Assembly (NCBI GenBank): GCA_030431635.1
Contig: JAUIIL010000008.1
Span: 62,001 to 126,000 of the forward strand
Origin: Bacteriovoracia bacterium
GTDB taxonomy: Bacteria; Bdellovibrionota; Bacteriovoracia; Bacteriovoracales; Bacteriovoracaceae
Direction: 5' to 3'
Length of the DNA stretch: 64,000 nucleotides
Below, in pieces: positions 17,728 through 26,247 of the stretch. Positions within the stretch are counted from its first letter, which is position 1; each line of letters begins with the position of its first letter. Both the position numbers and the translations under genes were made by a program. The notes below the pieces were generated by a model that saw only the letters and a program-made list of their open reading frames with translations, did no database searches and was not told the origin of the DNA.

Positions 17728-19080
17728 ATGTTTGACATCGCCGACAAGGAAAATTTAGAAACTGGGGCCAAGATTAAAGTCATCGGTGTTGGTGGAGGCG
17801 GATGCAACGCTGTTAATACAATGATTAGAGCTGGACTCAGTGGAGTCGAGTATATTGTTGCTAATACTGACGCTCAAGCTTTAAATGCAAATTTAGCACC
17901 GACCAAGATTCAGCTTGGTACTGACGTGACAAAAGGACTTGGGGCCGGAGCAAATCCAGATGTGGGTAGAAAGGCAGCTCTTGATGATTATGAACGCTTA
18001 AGTGAAGTCATTGAAGGTGCAGATATGGTTTTTGTTACCGCTGGTATGGGTGGAGGAACAGGAACTGGTGCTGGTCCTGTTATTGCAAAGCTTGCAAAAG
18101 AACTTGGTGCTCTTACTGTTGGTGTTGTCACTAAGCCATTTATGTTTGAAGGTAAAAAGAGAATGAAGCAGGCCAATCAAGGAATTCAAATTCTTGAAGA
18201 ATGTGTTGATTCTTTAATTACAATTCCCAACCAACGTTTATTAAGTATTGCTGGACAAAACTTATCTCTGGTTGAAACCTTTCAAAAAGCTGACCAAGTA
18301 TTATTAAATGCTGTTCAAGGAATTTCAGACTTGATTAATAATACTGGTCTTATTAATGCCGACTTTGCAGACGTTTCAACTGTTATGGCCAACAAAGGAA
18401 TGGCATTAATGGGAACTGGTGTTTGCTCAGGAGAAGATAGGGCTATTAAAGCTGCCACAGAAGCGATTAGTTCACCACTTCTTGAAGATATTAGTATTGA
18501 CGGCGCAACTGGTATTATTATCAATATTACTGGTGGTGCTTCTTTAACAACTCATGAAACAAATGAAGCGGTGACTCTTATCATGGAAGCAGCTGATGAA
18601 GATGCGGAAATTATTTTTGGAACTGTAATCGATGAAGATCTAGAAGATGAAGTAAAAATAACTGTTATTGCAACAGGGTTGGGTGAAAACAGAGAAAGAA
18701 TTTCTGCAGCTCCTGTAGCAAGTAGAAAGCCATCAATAGAGGCAGCACCATCTATCGAAGAAGCTCCTATTCAAAATAGAGAAAGAGAAATTGAGAGAGT
18801 TATGGAAACTCCTTCTTTTAGAGAAGAAAGACCAACTCCAAATAGACCGAGCCTAGCAAGCGCTATCAAAGAAGCGGCTTCTGCGTATGAAACTCAAAAA
18901 GAAGCTCCGATTGAAGAAATCTCTCAAGAAACTTCAAAAGAAGAGAAAAGAAAAGATTTCGAACTTCCTAGTCGTGCAAAATCTATTGCTGAAAAACTTG
19001 GCTTTATGAATTTTGAAGAAGATGAGTTTGATACTCCTTCTTACCTAAGACGAGATGGTAACCAAGAAAACAGACTTTAA
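17728..19080 (+). CDS. ftsZ: Cell division GTPase FtsZ
   Basis: A tubulin-like GTPase that forms the Z ring. The GTP signature GGGTGTG is at residues 108-114, with the N-terminal [10 protein letters not shown] and NTDAQAL motifs. The core ends near residue 320 and is followed by a charged, Glu/Arg-rich linker of about 100 residues and the conserved tail DTPSYLRRD that binds FtsA. I use the ATG at 17728 because GGAGG at 17718-17722 is correctly spaced for it; a longer frame from TTG 17716 would contain that signal. The gene follows ftsA after 14 bp and ends the cluster at a strong terminator. Confidence 0.98.
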   Translation: MFDIADKENLETGAKIKVIGVGGGGCNAVNTMIRAGLSGVEYIVANTDAQALNANLAPTKIQLGTDVTKGLGAGANPDVGRKAALDDYERLSEVIEGADMVFVTAGMGGGTGTGAGPVIAKLAKELGALTVGVVTKPFMFEGKKRMKQANQGIQILEECVDSLITIPNQRLLSIAGQNLSLVETFQKADQVLLNAVQGISDLINNTGLINADFADVSTVMANKGMALMGTGVCSGEDRAIKAATEAISSPLLEDISIDGATGIIINITGGASLTTHETNEAVTLIMEAADEDAEIIFGTVIDEDLEDEVKITVIATGLGENRERISAAPVASRKPSIEAAPSIEEAPIQNREREIERVMETPSFREERPTPNRPSLASAIKEAASAYETQKEAPIEEISQETSKEEKRKDFELPSRAKSIAEKLGFMNFEEDEFDTPSYLRRDGNQENRL

Positions 19081-19082
19081 TA

Positions 19083-19109
19083 AAAAGCCCCTCAATGAGG
19101 GGCTTTTTT
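19083..19109 (+). terminator. Bidirectional intrinsic terminator after ftsZ
   Basis: A perfect stem AAGCCCCTC/GAGGGGCTT with loop AAT, flanked by A and T runs on either side, lies just after the ftsZ stop. It works in both directions: the minus-strand RNase J gene ends at 19108-19110, within the T run, so the structure serves both convergent genes. Confidence 0.92.
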
Positions 19110-20694
19110 AATTCTCCATAACAAAACAAATAGGTTTGTAACCTAAAAGAGAATAAAGATAACGCCTGAGAGCTACTCTGACCTTTTCAGCATTACCTTT
19201 TTTTCCTCGATAATTGTCATATGCGAGTTTTCTTAAGTGAGGAATTTCTTTATCAATTATTTGAGGAAGTCCACTTATTTGTAATTGAACTTCCTTAGGG
19301 GACAAGCTTACAAAAACCATCCCGTTGCAAGCCATTTTTCTCCTCTCTGATATTTTTTCTCTTTCTATTTCAAGTTTATCCCCATGAATTAAAACGGGAG
19401 GTCGTTGTTCAAGGCTTTTAAGCTCGACACCCTTGGGTGAAAAATGAATTTGAGTATAATTTGAAATAAAATAGTTTTTAATTTGTGGAAAATGAGTATC
19501 AATAAACTCACAGTGCCTTTTAAGAAAAAGAGTTTCTCCATGTATTGGAATATAATGAGAAGGTTTAATTTCTTGAATCAGTTCCTTTAAATCTTCTTGT
19601 GAAGGGTGACCAGAAGCATGAATAAGAAGATCTTTTTCTGTAATGAGTTCGGCACCAACTTCAGTTATCTTGTTATAGAGACGATAAACCTTATCTTCAT
19701 TTCCTGGGATAACTTTTGAACTAAAAATAACGGTATCTCCTTTTTTCAATTTTGTGAGATGATGTTCTCCGTATCCAAGTTTTTTCATAGCGCTAAAGTG
19801 ATCGGCCTGACATCCAGAGGTAAAAATAATGGCATTATCATTTTCGATCATATCTTCAGGGTTTTTAAGTTCATTTTCATGATATTGCACAAGACCATTG
19901 GCCCTGGCTTCAGTTAGATAAAAGTTTACGGAACGGCCAAGGGTTGTGAAAACTCTGTTATATTTCCTGGCAAGATTAATAAAGGTTTGCATTCTAAATA
20001 TGTTTGAAGAAAAAAGAGTAACAAACATTCTCCCTTTGTTTTTTTTAAAACAAGTTTCAATACCTTCAAGAAGTTCACTTTCTGAAACTGTTTTTCCTGG
20101 ATTAAGAATATTCGTGCTATCAATCATGGCCATTGTGTAAGCATCTGCAGGGAAAAGTTCTTTAAGTCTTTTAATATCAAATCCTCTTTCATACAAAGGT
20201 GATTTGTCATATTTAAAGTCCGATAAATAGAGGACACGATAGTTTTTTAATTTATCTGAAATAACAAGTCCCATTGTTTCTGGAATAGAGTGAGTTGCAT
20301 GAAAAGTTTCAATAACAAGACTTCCAATTTGAATTTGAGAAGTAGCTTTTATAATATTAAGTCTTCGTACTAAATTCATTTCAACTAAACGTCGTCTAAT
20401 TAAGCTTGCAGCAAAATTAGAACAATGAACTTTAATATCTGGAAATTTTTCTAAGAGATGAGCAATAGCTCCAATATGGTCTTCGTGCCCATGTGTAATA
20501 ATGATATCAGTGACATTCTTATCATTTAAAAAATTTAAATCAGGGATAAGATAATCAATATCAAAGAAGTCATCGTATGGAAAAAGAATCCCACAATCAA
20601 CCAAAAAAGATGAGTCATCATTTTTGAACAAAGTCATGTTGGAGCCAATTTCTCCAACGCCTCCGATAGGAATAATTTGTATTGAATCCTTCAA
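19108..20694 (-). CDS. rnj: Ribonuclease J
   Basis: A metallo-beta-lactamase/beta-CASP ribonuclease for mRNA decay and rRNA 5' processing. The metal motif HGHEDHIGA lies near residue 75, with FHATHSIPETMG, FTSGCQADHFSAM (beta-CASP motif region), VIFSSKVIPGNE and HASGHPSQEDLKELI further along. The 528-residue length fits RNase J without the full C-terminal extension. The N-terminus begins directly with IIPIGGVGEIGSNM, as usual. It forms a minus-strand pair with the upstream uridine kinase (13-bp gap). Confidence 0.94.
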   Translation of the reverse strand: MKDSIQIIPIGGVGEIGSNMTLFKNDDSSFLVDCGILFPYDDFFDIDYLIPDLNFLNDKNVTDIIITHGHEDHIGAIAHLLEKFPDIKVHCSNFAASLIRRRLVEMNLVRRLNIIKATSQIQIGSLVIETFHATHSIPETMGLVISDKLKNYRVLYLSDFKYDKSPLYERGFDIKRLKELFPADAYTMAMIDSTNILNPGKTVSESELLEGIETCFKKNKGRMFVTLFSSNIFRMQTFINLARKYNRVFTTLGRSVNFYLTEARANGLVQYHENELKNPEDMIENDNAIIFTSGCQADHFSAMKKLGYGEHHLTKLKKGDTVIFSSKVIPGNEDKVYRLYNKITEVGAELITEKDLLIHASGHPSQEDLKELIQEIKPSHYIPIHGETLFLKRHCEFIDTHFPQIKNYFISNYTQIHFSPKGVELKSLEQRPPVLIHGDKLEIEREKISERRKMACNGMVFVSLSPKEVQLQISGLPQIIDKEIPHLRKLAYDNYRGKKGNAEKVRVALRRYLYSLLGYKPICFVMEN

Positions 20695-20707
20695 TTAACC
20701 TCTTTTA

Positions 20708-21361
20708 TTAGTGAAATAATTCTGGTTGTGATTTTTGTTGGGAAAAATCAACATTCTTGGTGATAAGTTCGTTGATTCTCGCTGAAAGAATTTCAGCAGC
20801 TACTTGGGTTTCTTCTCCAACACTAAAATCAGCATACTCATTTTGTGGGGCCAGATATTTTTGGTACATAGGTCTGACTGTATCGTAGTATTGCTCTATT
20901 ACTGATTCCAAAGTTCTTCCTCTTTCTTGGACATCTCTGTGAAGTCTTCTTGTAAAGCGGATATCAGCATCAACATGGAGAAAGGTTTTTATATCTAACA
21001 TTTTTCTAATTTGTTCATCATAAAGAGAGAAGATTCCTTCAAAAAGAATAACTTGGCAGGGGCCAATATCTAAAGTTTTCGTTGTTCTTTTATTTTGTTT
21101 AAAATCATAAATAGGCATATTAATTTTCTGCCCGTTTTTTAAAAATTCTAAATGCTCCCTTAATAAGTGCCAATCAAACGCTTCTGGGTGGTCAAAGTTG
21201 GGTCTGCCTTTTTTAGATTTTACAATGGAATCTCCTGAAGGAAGATAGTAAGAATCCATGTGAAGAATAGAGCAAGATGAGCAATCAACTCTATCGAGAA
21301 CTCTTTTAGCAAAAGTTGTTTTTCCAGAACCGGAACCTCCGGCAATTCCAATAAGAAGCAT
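20708..21361 (-). CDS. udk: Uridine kinase
   Basis: Phosphorylates uridine and cytidine to the monophosphates in pyrimidine salvage. The P-loop IGIAGGSGSGKTTFA comes right after the chosen Met. DSYY, the FDHPEAFDW substrate motif, YDFKQNKRT and RLHRDVQERGRT are all present. I place the start at the internal Met (217 residues) because homologues begin there; an in-frame ATG at 21445 would add 28 residues without family resemblance, although it has a weak GAGAAG upstream. Neither start has a strong ribosome-binding site. It is divergent from prmA. Confidence 0.88.
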   Translation of the reverse strand: MLLIGIAGGSGSGKTTFAKRVLDRVDCSSCSILHMDSYYLPSGDSIVKSKKGRPNFDHPEAFDWHLLREHLEFLKNGQKINMPIYDFKQNKRTTKTLDIGPCQVILFEGIFSLYDEQIRKMLDIKTFLHVDADIRFTRRLHRDVQERGRTLESVIEQYYDTVRPMYQKYLAPQNEYADFSVGEETQVAAEILSARINELITKNVDFSQQKSQPELFH

Positions 21362-21478
21362 ACAAAAGTTATAGGCCAAAGTAGGTGATATTAATAGTCC
21401 AGAGTTGTGCAATGTGTAATTTTTTCTAACATCTTGAATTTTCATTGAATTAGCTTCTCTGCTACGTCATAAAGAGCT

Positions 21479-22414
21479 ATGCACTACCATGAACTTATTG
21501 TTGATTATTCTAAAGACCCCACTCTTCAGCTAGCGATTGATGAATTAAGTGAGAGCTATGAACTTTTGGGTTCTAAATTTTTTGAAATTGATGAAGAGCA
21601 GGTAGATAAAATTCTAGGGCAAAGAGCGTACTCAGGTGGTGATATCCCACTAGAGGTGATTGAGGAAGTTGAGAAGCTCTCATCGACTGATAAAAAGAGT
21701 TATTATTTTAAACAAATAAATCCTGAACTTTTAAAAGAACTTTCAAAATTAGAAGGTCTTTCTTATGAAGTTCAAGAACATGCAGATGAGGATTGGAACG
21801 CAAAGTGGAAAGAGTCTTATAAACCAATAAAGATTTCAAACAAAATTCTTGTGTCTCCTTCATGGCAAGAAGTTGATGATGTTTATGAAACAATTATTAA
21901 AATTTATCCAGGTATGGGGTTTGGTACAGGAACTCATGAGACAACCTTTCTCTGCTTAAAGCTCTTCTCTGAAATTACGCAAAGAGGGAAGCTTCTTAGA
22001 AGTTGTCTTGATTTTGGGTGTGGCTCTGGAATTTTGGGAATTGCTCATCTGTTAACAGGTGGAAAGAGTTGTGATCTTATTGATATTGATGAAGGTGCAT
22101 TAATAAACACTCATCAAAACCTAGAACTTAATTTAATAGAAGAAAGCGATAATGTAAGAGTTTTAACTTCACATCAAAAACAACTTGCAAGAGACAGCTA
22201 CGATCTTATTTTCGCTAACATCTTGCAAGATGTTCTCTTCTTAGAAAAAGGATTTTTGTCCAACTCCCTTGCAGAAGGAGGACTTCTTATTTTATCAGGG
22301 ATCTTAAAAGAGCAGGTAGAAGAGACAATAGCCTATTACCAAAAAGCTTCAAACCTTGATTTTGTGAAGGCCTTAACCCTTGGCGATTGGGCCGCTATTT
22401 TAATGAGAAGATAA
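21479..22414 (+). CDS. prmA: Ribosomal protein L11 methyltransferase PrmA
   Basis: A SAM-dependent enzyme that trimethylates ribosomal protein L11. The C-terminal half has the family signature GMGFGTGTHETT, the SAM motif LDFGCGSGILGIA, and ANILQDVLFLE (equivalent to the NILA motif). The N-terminal substrate domain contains the conserved ADEDWNAKWKESYKPI. Length is 311 residues. The TAA shares a base with the ATG of rsmE. Confidence 0.95.
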   Translation: MHYHELIVDYSKDPTLQLAIDELSESYELLGSKFFEIDEEQVDKILGQRAYSGGDIPLEVIEEVEKLSSTDKKSYYFKQINPELLKELSKLEGLSYEVQEHADEDWNAKWKESYKPIKISNKILVSPSWQEVDDVYETIIKIYPGMGFGTGTHETTFLCLKLFSEITQRGKLLRSCLDFGCGSGILGIAHLLTGGKSCDLIDIDEGALINTHQNLELNLIEESDNVRVLTSHQKQLARDSYDLIFANILQDVLFLEKGFLSNSLAEGGLLILSGILKEQVEETIAYYQKASNLDFVKALTLGDWAAILMRR

Positions 22415-23106
22415 TGAGGGCTGTCTATATAGACCAGGATTTGAATCCTGATAGAGAGTTAATCCTCAACAAAGAAAAAACACACCATCTTTTCAATGTT
22501 CTTCGAATGAAGGAATCAGAGAAAGTACTTGTTCTTAATGGAAGAGGGGTTATTGCTAATGCTCAAATAGAAAAACTTTCGAAAAAAGAAGCATTATTAA
22601 AAATTGAAAGTATAGTTGAATATACACCTCCACACTATCTTAGTTTAGCATTAGCATTTATTAAAAAAGAAGCATTAGAAATTTGCCTAAGAGAAGCCGT
22701 CGAATTGGGGATTCATGAAGTTTACTTATTTCCATCTCAGTTTTCTGATAAAGTTATTATTAATATTGAAAGGCTAGAAAAAATCATAGAACTCTCTTTA
22801 GAGCAATCAAACAATCCTTTTAAAACGAAGCTAATCGTAAAGAAAAATATAAATGAAATAGCATTTGAAAAATTTGATTTTATTCGTAGCTATCATCCCT
22901 ATCCTTTTAAATCTTTGGCCCACAAAGAAAGATCATTGAATAAATCAGGATTAATTATTATAGGCCCCGAGGGGGGATTTTCCCCTACTGAATTAGAATT
23001 CATGCAGCAAAAAGAATGCGAGTTTGTTAGGCTTAATAGCTTTATTCTGCGCTCTCAAACAGCAGTCGCGGCTGCTGTTGGTCATACTTTGGGTGAATTC
23101 AGTTGA
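22414..23106 (+). CDS. rsmE: 16S rRNA m3U1498 methyltransferase RsmE
   Basis: A SPOUT-family methyltransferase acting on 16S rRNA. The N-terminal PUA-like domain has HHLFNVLRMKESEKVLVLNG, and the knotted C-terminal domain has LGIHEVYLFPSQFSDK, LEQSNNPFKT, IIGPEGGFSPTELEFM and LRSQTAVAAAVG, all close to the family consensus. I start at ATG 22414 (230 residues), which overlaps the prmA stop and has GAGAAG just upstream. The adjacent prmA-rsmE pair is common in bacteria. Confidence 0.95.
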   Translation: MRAVYIDQDLNPDRELILNKEKTHHLFNVLRMKESEKVLVLNGRGVIANAQIEKLSKKEALLKIESIVEYTPPHYLSLALAFIKKEALEICLREAVELGIHEVYLFPSQFSDKVIINIERLEKIIELSLEQSNNPFKTKLIVKKNINEIAFEKFDFIRSYHPYPFKSLAHKERSLNKSGLIIIGPEGGFSPTELEFMQQKECEFVRLNSFILRSQTAVAAAVGHTLGEFS

Positions 23107-23173
23107 ATCTCTGCGTAAAGTATGAGAAATTTTAAAGGATTAAGTAAATAAAATTTATAACATAGAGGATCTG

Positions 23174-23884
23174 ATGCAAGAAAATGATAATGATTTTGAG
23201 TTTTCATTTAAACCCATTACAGATGGATTGGGGTTTCATCAAGATAATAAAAACAAGAAGGCCATCCCTTCAACAAATGAGTTAAAGCATAGAGCTGCTG
23301 CTTTAGCTGAAAGTTTGGAAAGAGCCCAAAGAAAACTAGAGAGCAAAAGTGCTCAAACAACGGCAATAGATAGAGGGGATTTAACTCCTTTCTATCAGAA
23401 GCAAGAAACACAAGAAGAGAAAAGTTTAGAGAAACAACTTTCAATAAAAACAGATGTATTAGTTGAAACAACAAAAAAGGAAACGCTTTTTGGAATTCGT
23501 TTAACAGCTTGGCTTTTAGATTTTTTTCTCGTTTGTTTTTTGTTTTTAGCAACAGTTTCGCTTATTTTCATTAGTGCCTTTAATAATGTGGCTTCAATGA
23601 TTGAGTTTGTTATTAGTGAGCAAATATATTTCAATCTTGCACCAGTCTTTATTTTTTACTATTTCTTTTATTTTAGTTTTTTAGAGAAAACTCAGTTTTC
23701 AACAATTGGAAAATCTATTTTCAATCTTCAAGTGGTTAGCGAGAATGAGAAAGGATTGAGATTATATCAAACATTTTTTCGCTCGTTTATTTCTTTTGTC
23801 AGTTTGTTTACTTTTGGTCTTGGAGCTTTATTAGACTTCCAAGGGAAGCTGACAAATACAAAAGTTATTAAAAATGCTATCTAG
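23174..23884 (+). CDS. RDD-domain membrane protein
   Basis: A 236-residue protein with a charged cytoplasmic N-terminal half (about 100 residues, with a helix ALAESLERAQRKLESK) and a C-terminal RDD domain. The domain shows the Arg-Asp-type start RLTAWLLDFFLV, three hydrophobic segments, and the GKSIFNLQVV/RSFISF pattern of the family. RDD proteins are widespread membrane proteins, some linked to ion transport; I cannot assign a substrate. AGAGGAT precedes the ATG. It overlaps the following nucleotidyltransferase by 11 bp. Confidence 0.8.
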   Translation: MQENDNDFEFSFKPITDGLGFHQDNKNKKAIPSTNELKHRAAALAESLERAQRKLESKSAQTTAIDRGDLTPFYQKQETQEEKSLEKQLSIKTDVLVETTKKETLFGIRLTAWLLDFFLVCFLFLATVSLIFISAFNNVASMIEFVISEQIYFNLAPVFIFYYFFYFSFLEKTQFSTIGKSIFNLQVVSENEKGLRLYQTFFRSFISFVSLFTFGLGALLDFQGKLTNTKVIKNAI

Positions 23885-24323
23885 TCAGGCTCAAGAGTTT
23901 TTAAAAAAAAATCAGGGGAAAAAAATTGTTTTTACCAATGGGTGTTTTGATATTTTGCATAGAGGACATGTTACTTATCTTAATGAAGCCAAGAAGCAAG
24001 GTGAGCTTCTTTTTTTAGGGCTTAACTCCGACTTAAGTGTAAAAAGATTAAAAGGTGAAACTCGCCCCATTAATAGTGAAAAAGATCGGAAATTTGTTTT
24101 AGAAAATCTGAAATGTATTGATTTTGTTGAGATTTTTACTGAAGATACTCCACTCAATCTCATAAAAGAAGTAAGGCCACAGGTGCTTGTAAAAGGCGGG
24201 GATTGGAGTGTAGAGCAAATTGTGGGGGGGAAAGAAGTCTTATCTTGGGGAGGAGAAGTTAAATCTCTTCATTTTGTAGATGGATTTTCTACAACAAATA
24301 CCATTGAAAAAATAAAAAAATAA
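23874..24323 (+). CDS. rfaE2: D-glycero-beta-D-manno-heptose 1-phosphate adenylyltransferase
   Basis: Equivalent to the C-terminal half of HldE: it makes ADP-heptose for the lipopolysaccharide core. The cytidylyltransferase-like fold shows TNGCFDILHRGHVTYL (the HxGH motif), LNSDLSVKRLKGETRPI, RKFVLENL and the C-terminal VDGFSTTNTIEKI. The length of 149 residues is that of the stand-alone enzyme, so the heptose kinase must be a separate gene elsewhere. It overlaps the RDD gene and precedes the flagellin promoter. Confidence 0.93.
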   Translation: MLSSQAQEFLKKNQGKKIVFTNGCFDILHRGHVTYLNEAKKQGELLFLGLNSDLSVKRLKGETRPINSEKDRKFVLENLKCIDFVEIFTEDTPLNLIKEVRPQVLVKGGDWSVEQIVGGKEVLSWGGEVKSLHFVDGFSTTNTIEKIKK

Positions 24324-24396
24324 TATTTTGCCATATTGTAAACCATTGAAATTGCTTAAAAACCAACTTTTTTTGTCTACCTTAGAACAAAAACAC

Positions 24397-24423
24397 TCAA
24401 GTATTTGCCGACTCTGTCGATAG
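24397..24423 (+). promoter_or_regulatory. FliA (sigma-28) type flagellin promoter
   Basis: TCAAGTAT, 11 bases, then GTCGATAG. The sigma-28 consensus is TAAAGTTT-N11-GCCGATAA, so each half matches at 6 of 8 positions with exact spacing. It lies about 63 bases before the flagellin ATG. A start site near 24430 would give a leader of about 55 bases containing AAGGAG. Confidence 0.75.
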
Positions 24424-24486
24424 GTTATTTAACCAAGCAAATCTGTCGGGGATTTGTGATTGGTGTAACTTAACAAGGAGTTAGAA

Positions 24487-25323
24487 ATGGGCTTAAGAAT
24501 TGCAACAAACGTAGCTTCCCAGGCTGCAATTAAAGACATCAGGCAAAACAGTTCTGAAGAAGGGGACACATTTGCCAAACTCTCTTCTGGTAAGAGAATT
24601 AACAAATCTTCTGATGATGCTGCTGGTTTAGCGATTGCTAAGAAACTAGAAGCAGAAACAAGAGGATTAAGACAAGCAAACAGAAACGCGAATGATGGTA
24701 TTTCCATGATTCAAGTTGCTGAAGGAGCTTTAGGTGAAACTCAAAACATCTTAACAAGGTTAAGAGAGTTATCTATCCAAGCAGCTTCAGACACAGTTGG
24801 TGAAAAGGAAAGAGGATTCTTAGACCTTGAATACCAACAGCTTGTCCAAGAAGCGGATCGTATCGCAGAATCCACAACGTATGCAGGGATTTCACTTATT
24901 AAAGGTGACTCTGGTACGAGTGAGATGGATTTTCATGTAGGTGCGTATGCTGGAGATGACAATAAAATTTCATTCAACGCAGATCTTGTTGATGTAACCA
25001 TTGGAAATTTGAATATCGATGGAACTGGAATTAGTGATAAGAGTGATGCTAACGGTGCTATGCCTAATATTGATGAAGCCTTAGAAAAAGTTTCAGGATT
25101 TAGAGCAGAGCTCGGTTCAATACAGTCAAGACTTCAAGCTTCGGTAAGAAACTTAGAAGTTGCAGCTGTTAACCAAGATGCAGCTCGCTCACGAATTGAA
25201 GATGTTGATTACGCAGAAGCGACATCAAAAATGGCTTCTCTATCAGTTGTTAAAAATGCTGGTATGTCGACTTTGGCCCAGGCCAATAACATACCAAGAT
25301 CAGCATTAGGTTTAATTGGATAA
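24487..25323 (+). CDS. fliC: Flagellin
   Basis: The filament subunit. The N-terminal D0/D1 region (MGLRIATNVAS, RINKSSDDAAGLAIAKKLEA, ANRNANDGISMIQVAEGAL) and C-terminal D1/D0 region (DYAEATSKMASLSVV, AQANNIPRSALGLIG) are both conserved. The variable central domain is very small, giving 278 residues, similar to other short Bdellovibrio-group flagellins. A strong AAGGAG precedes the ATG and a FliA-type promoter lies upstream. A terminator follows. Its export chaperone FliS and candidate modification enzymes are encoded about 10 kb downstream on the other strand. Confidence 0.98.
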   Translation: MGLRIATNVASQAAIKDIRQNSSEEGDTFAKLSSGKRINKSSDDAAGLAIAKKLEAETRGLRQANRNANDGISMIQVAEGALGETQNILTRLRELSIQAASDTVGEKERGFLDLEYQQLVQEADRIAESTTYAGISLIKGDSGTSEMDFHVGAYAGDDNKISFNADLVDVTIGNLNIDGTGISDKSDANGAMPNIDEALEKVSGFRAELGSIQSRLQASVRNLEVAAVNQDAARSRIEDVDYAEATSKMASLSVVKNAGMSTLAQANNIPRSALGLIG

Positions 25324-25331
25324 TACAGGTC

Positions 25332-25363
25332 TTGAGGGGGAGCCTTATAATATTCCCCCTCAA
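25332..25363 (+). terminator. Hairpin terminator after flagellin
   Basis: A perfect 10-bp stem TTGAGGGGGA/TCCCCCTCAA with a 12-base loop lies 8 bases after the flagellin stop. Only TTATACTT follows, so the T tract is weak, but the stem is strong and well placed. Confidence 0.7.
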
Positions 25364-25409
25364 TTATACTTAAAAAATTAGTTTATAAAGAATTTTATAT
25401 ATAGGTTTG

Positions 25410-25485
25410 GAGCAGCTCGATAGCGAGTTGTTCTTCTTAAGCCCGACCCCTCTTGGGTGTCAAAATCCAGGGGGGGGCTTTTAAG
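25410..25485 (+). ncRNA. Two stacked hairpins in the leader of the PilZ gene (possible regulatory RNA)
   Basis: Hairpin 1 is GAGCAGCTCG/CGAGTTGTTC (25410-25419 with 25424-25433), a complete 10-bp stem (two G-U pairs) closed by ATAG. Two bases later comes hairpin 2: CTTAAGCCC (25436-25444) and CCCCT (25447-25451) pair with AGGGG (25469-25473) and GGGC...TTAAG (25475-25485). The start codon follows 12 bases later. No T tract follows, so this is not an ordinary terminator. I do not recognise it as the GEMM c-di-GMP class. It may be a leader switch, an mRNA stabiliser or a short RNA processed from the flagellin region. Confidence 0.5.
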
Positions 25486-25497
25486 TAAGGGTGAAAA

Positions 25498-26211
25498 GTG
25501 AAATTTGAAAAAATAGAGTCCAGTCAAAAAATCACAGAAGTTCTCACCACAATTAAAGAAAGTGGTCTCAAAACTTTCATCTGGAAACTTGGTCCTAACG
25601 GAAAAGAAATAGCTGAAGTAAGATTACAAATAATAAGAAAAAAAAGAAATGAACTTGTTTTTATTCCTGTTGGAAATATCTTCCAAGTAGAAAAGATTCT
25701 CTCAGGAACAGAACAGATTAATATATTTATAGTTGATGATGTCATGCTCTTTCAATCACAACTTATTCGAGTAGAGATGGATTACCGCTTTACGGTGGCC
25801 ATTCCTGAGAAAATTCTTCTGATGGAAAGAAGAAGGTCATTACGTCTTCAAGTGGATGACTCCATTGGAGTAAAATCAAAAATTGTTCTTGAGAGAGGGC
25901 AATTTCAAAAATGTTTTCATAAATCAATTTTTGATATTAGTGAAAAAGGTCTTTCCTTTTTTATTAATAACACAGAAAAAAAAGACTTTCATCAAGGCGA
26001 GGTGATTTGTCATGTAGAACTCATCCTTCCTAATGAGAGTATCGTTATTGCAGGTAAAATAGTTAATATCTCTCCAGTGGACTCCAGTCTTAATCCTCAC
26101 GTGACTTATGATTGTTATAAGGTTGGAATTGAGTTTATTTTTGAAACAAATAAATTAGAGCTCAAAGTGAAAGAAGTTATTTTCAGTTTCCACAAAGAAC
26201 TTTCAATATAA
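25498..26211 (+). CDS. PilZ-domain protein, probable c-di-GMP receptor
   Basis: A 237-residue soluble protein with two halves. Residues 1-105 resemble the N-terminal YcgR-type beta-barrel region. The C-terminal half is a PilZ domain with the arginine motif RRRSLR (Arg112 and Arg116 as RxxxR) and DISEKG (Asp146, Ser148, Gly151), the two c-di-GMP-binding elements. A YcgR-like layout next to flagellin suggests a flagellar brake or motility switch. The start is GTG 25498 with TAAGGG upstream. It follows the two-hairpin leader. Confidence 0.82.
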   Translation: MKFEKIESSQKITEVLTTIKESGLKTFIWKLGPNGKEIAEVRLQIIRKKRNELVFIPVGNIFQVEKILSGTEQINIFIVDDVMLFQSQLIRVEMDYRFTVAIPEKILLMERRRSLRLQVDDSIGVKSKIVLERGQFQKCFHKSIFDISEKGLSFFINNTEKKDFHQGEVICHVELILPNESIVIAGKIVNISPVDSSLNPHVTYDCYKVGIEFIFETNKLELKVKEVIFSFHKELSI

Positions 26212-26247
26212 GTTTCAAATCCATTAAAAATTATTTATAGTATCTTT

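Noticed and set aside
23107-23173. FliA promoter before the RDD gene (TAAAGTAT)
   Set aside because: The -35-like half is good, but no GCCGATAA-like -10 lies at the right distance (only about 4 of 8 match).
25410-25485. c-di-GMP (GEMM) riboswitch
   Set aside because: The conserved GEMM core sequences and tetraloop/receptor are absent; only two simple hairpins are visible.
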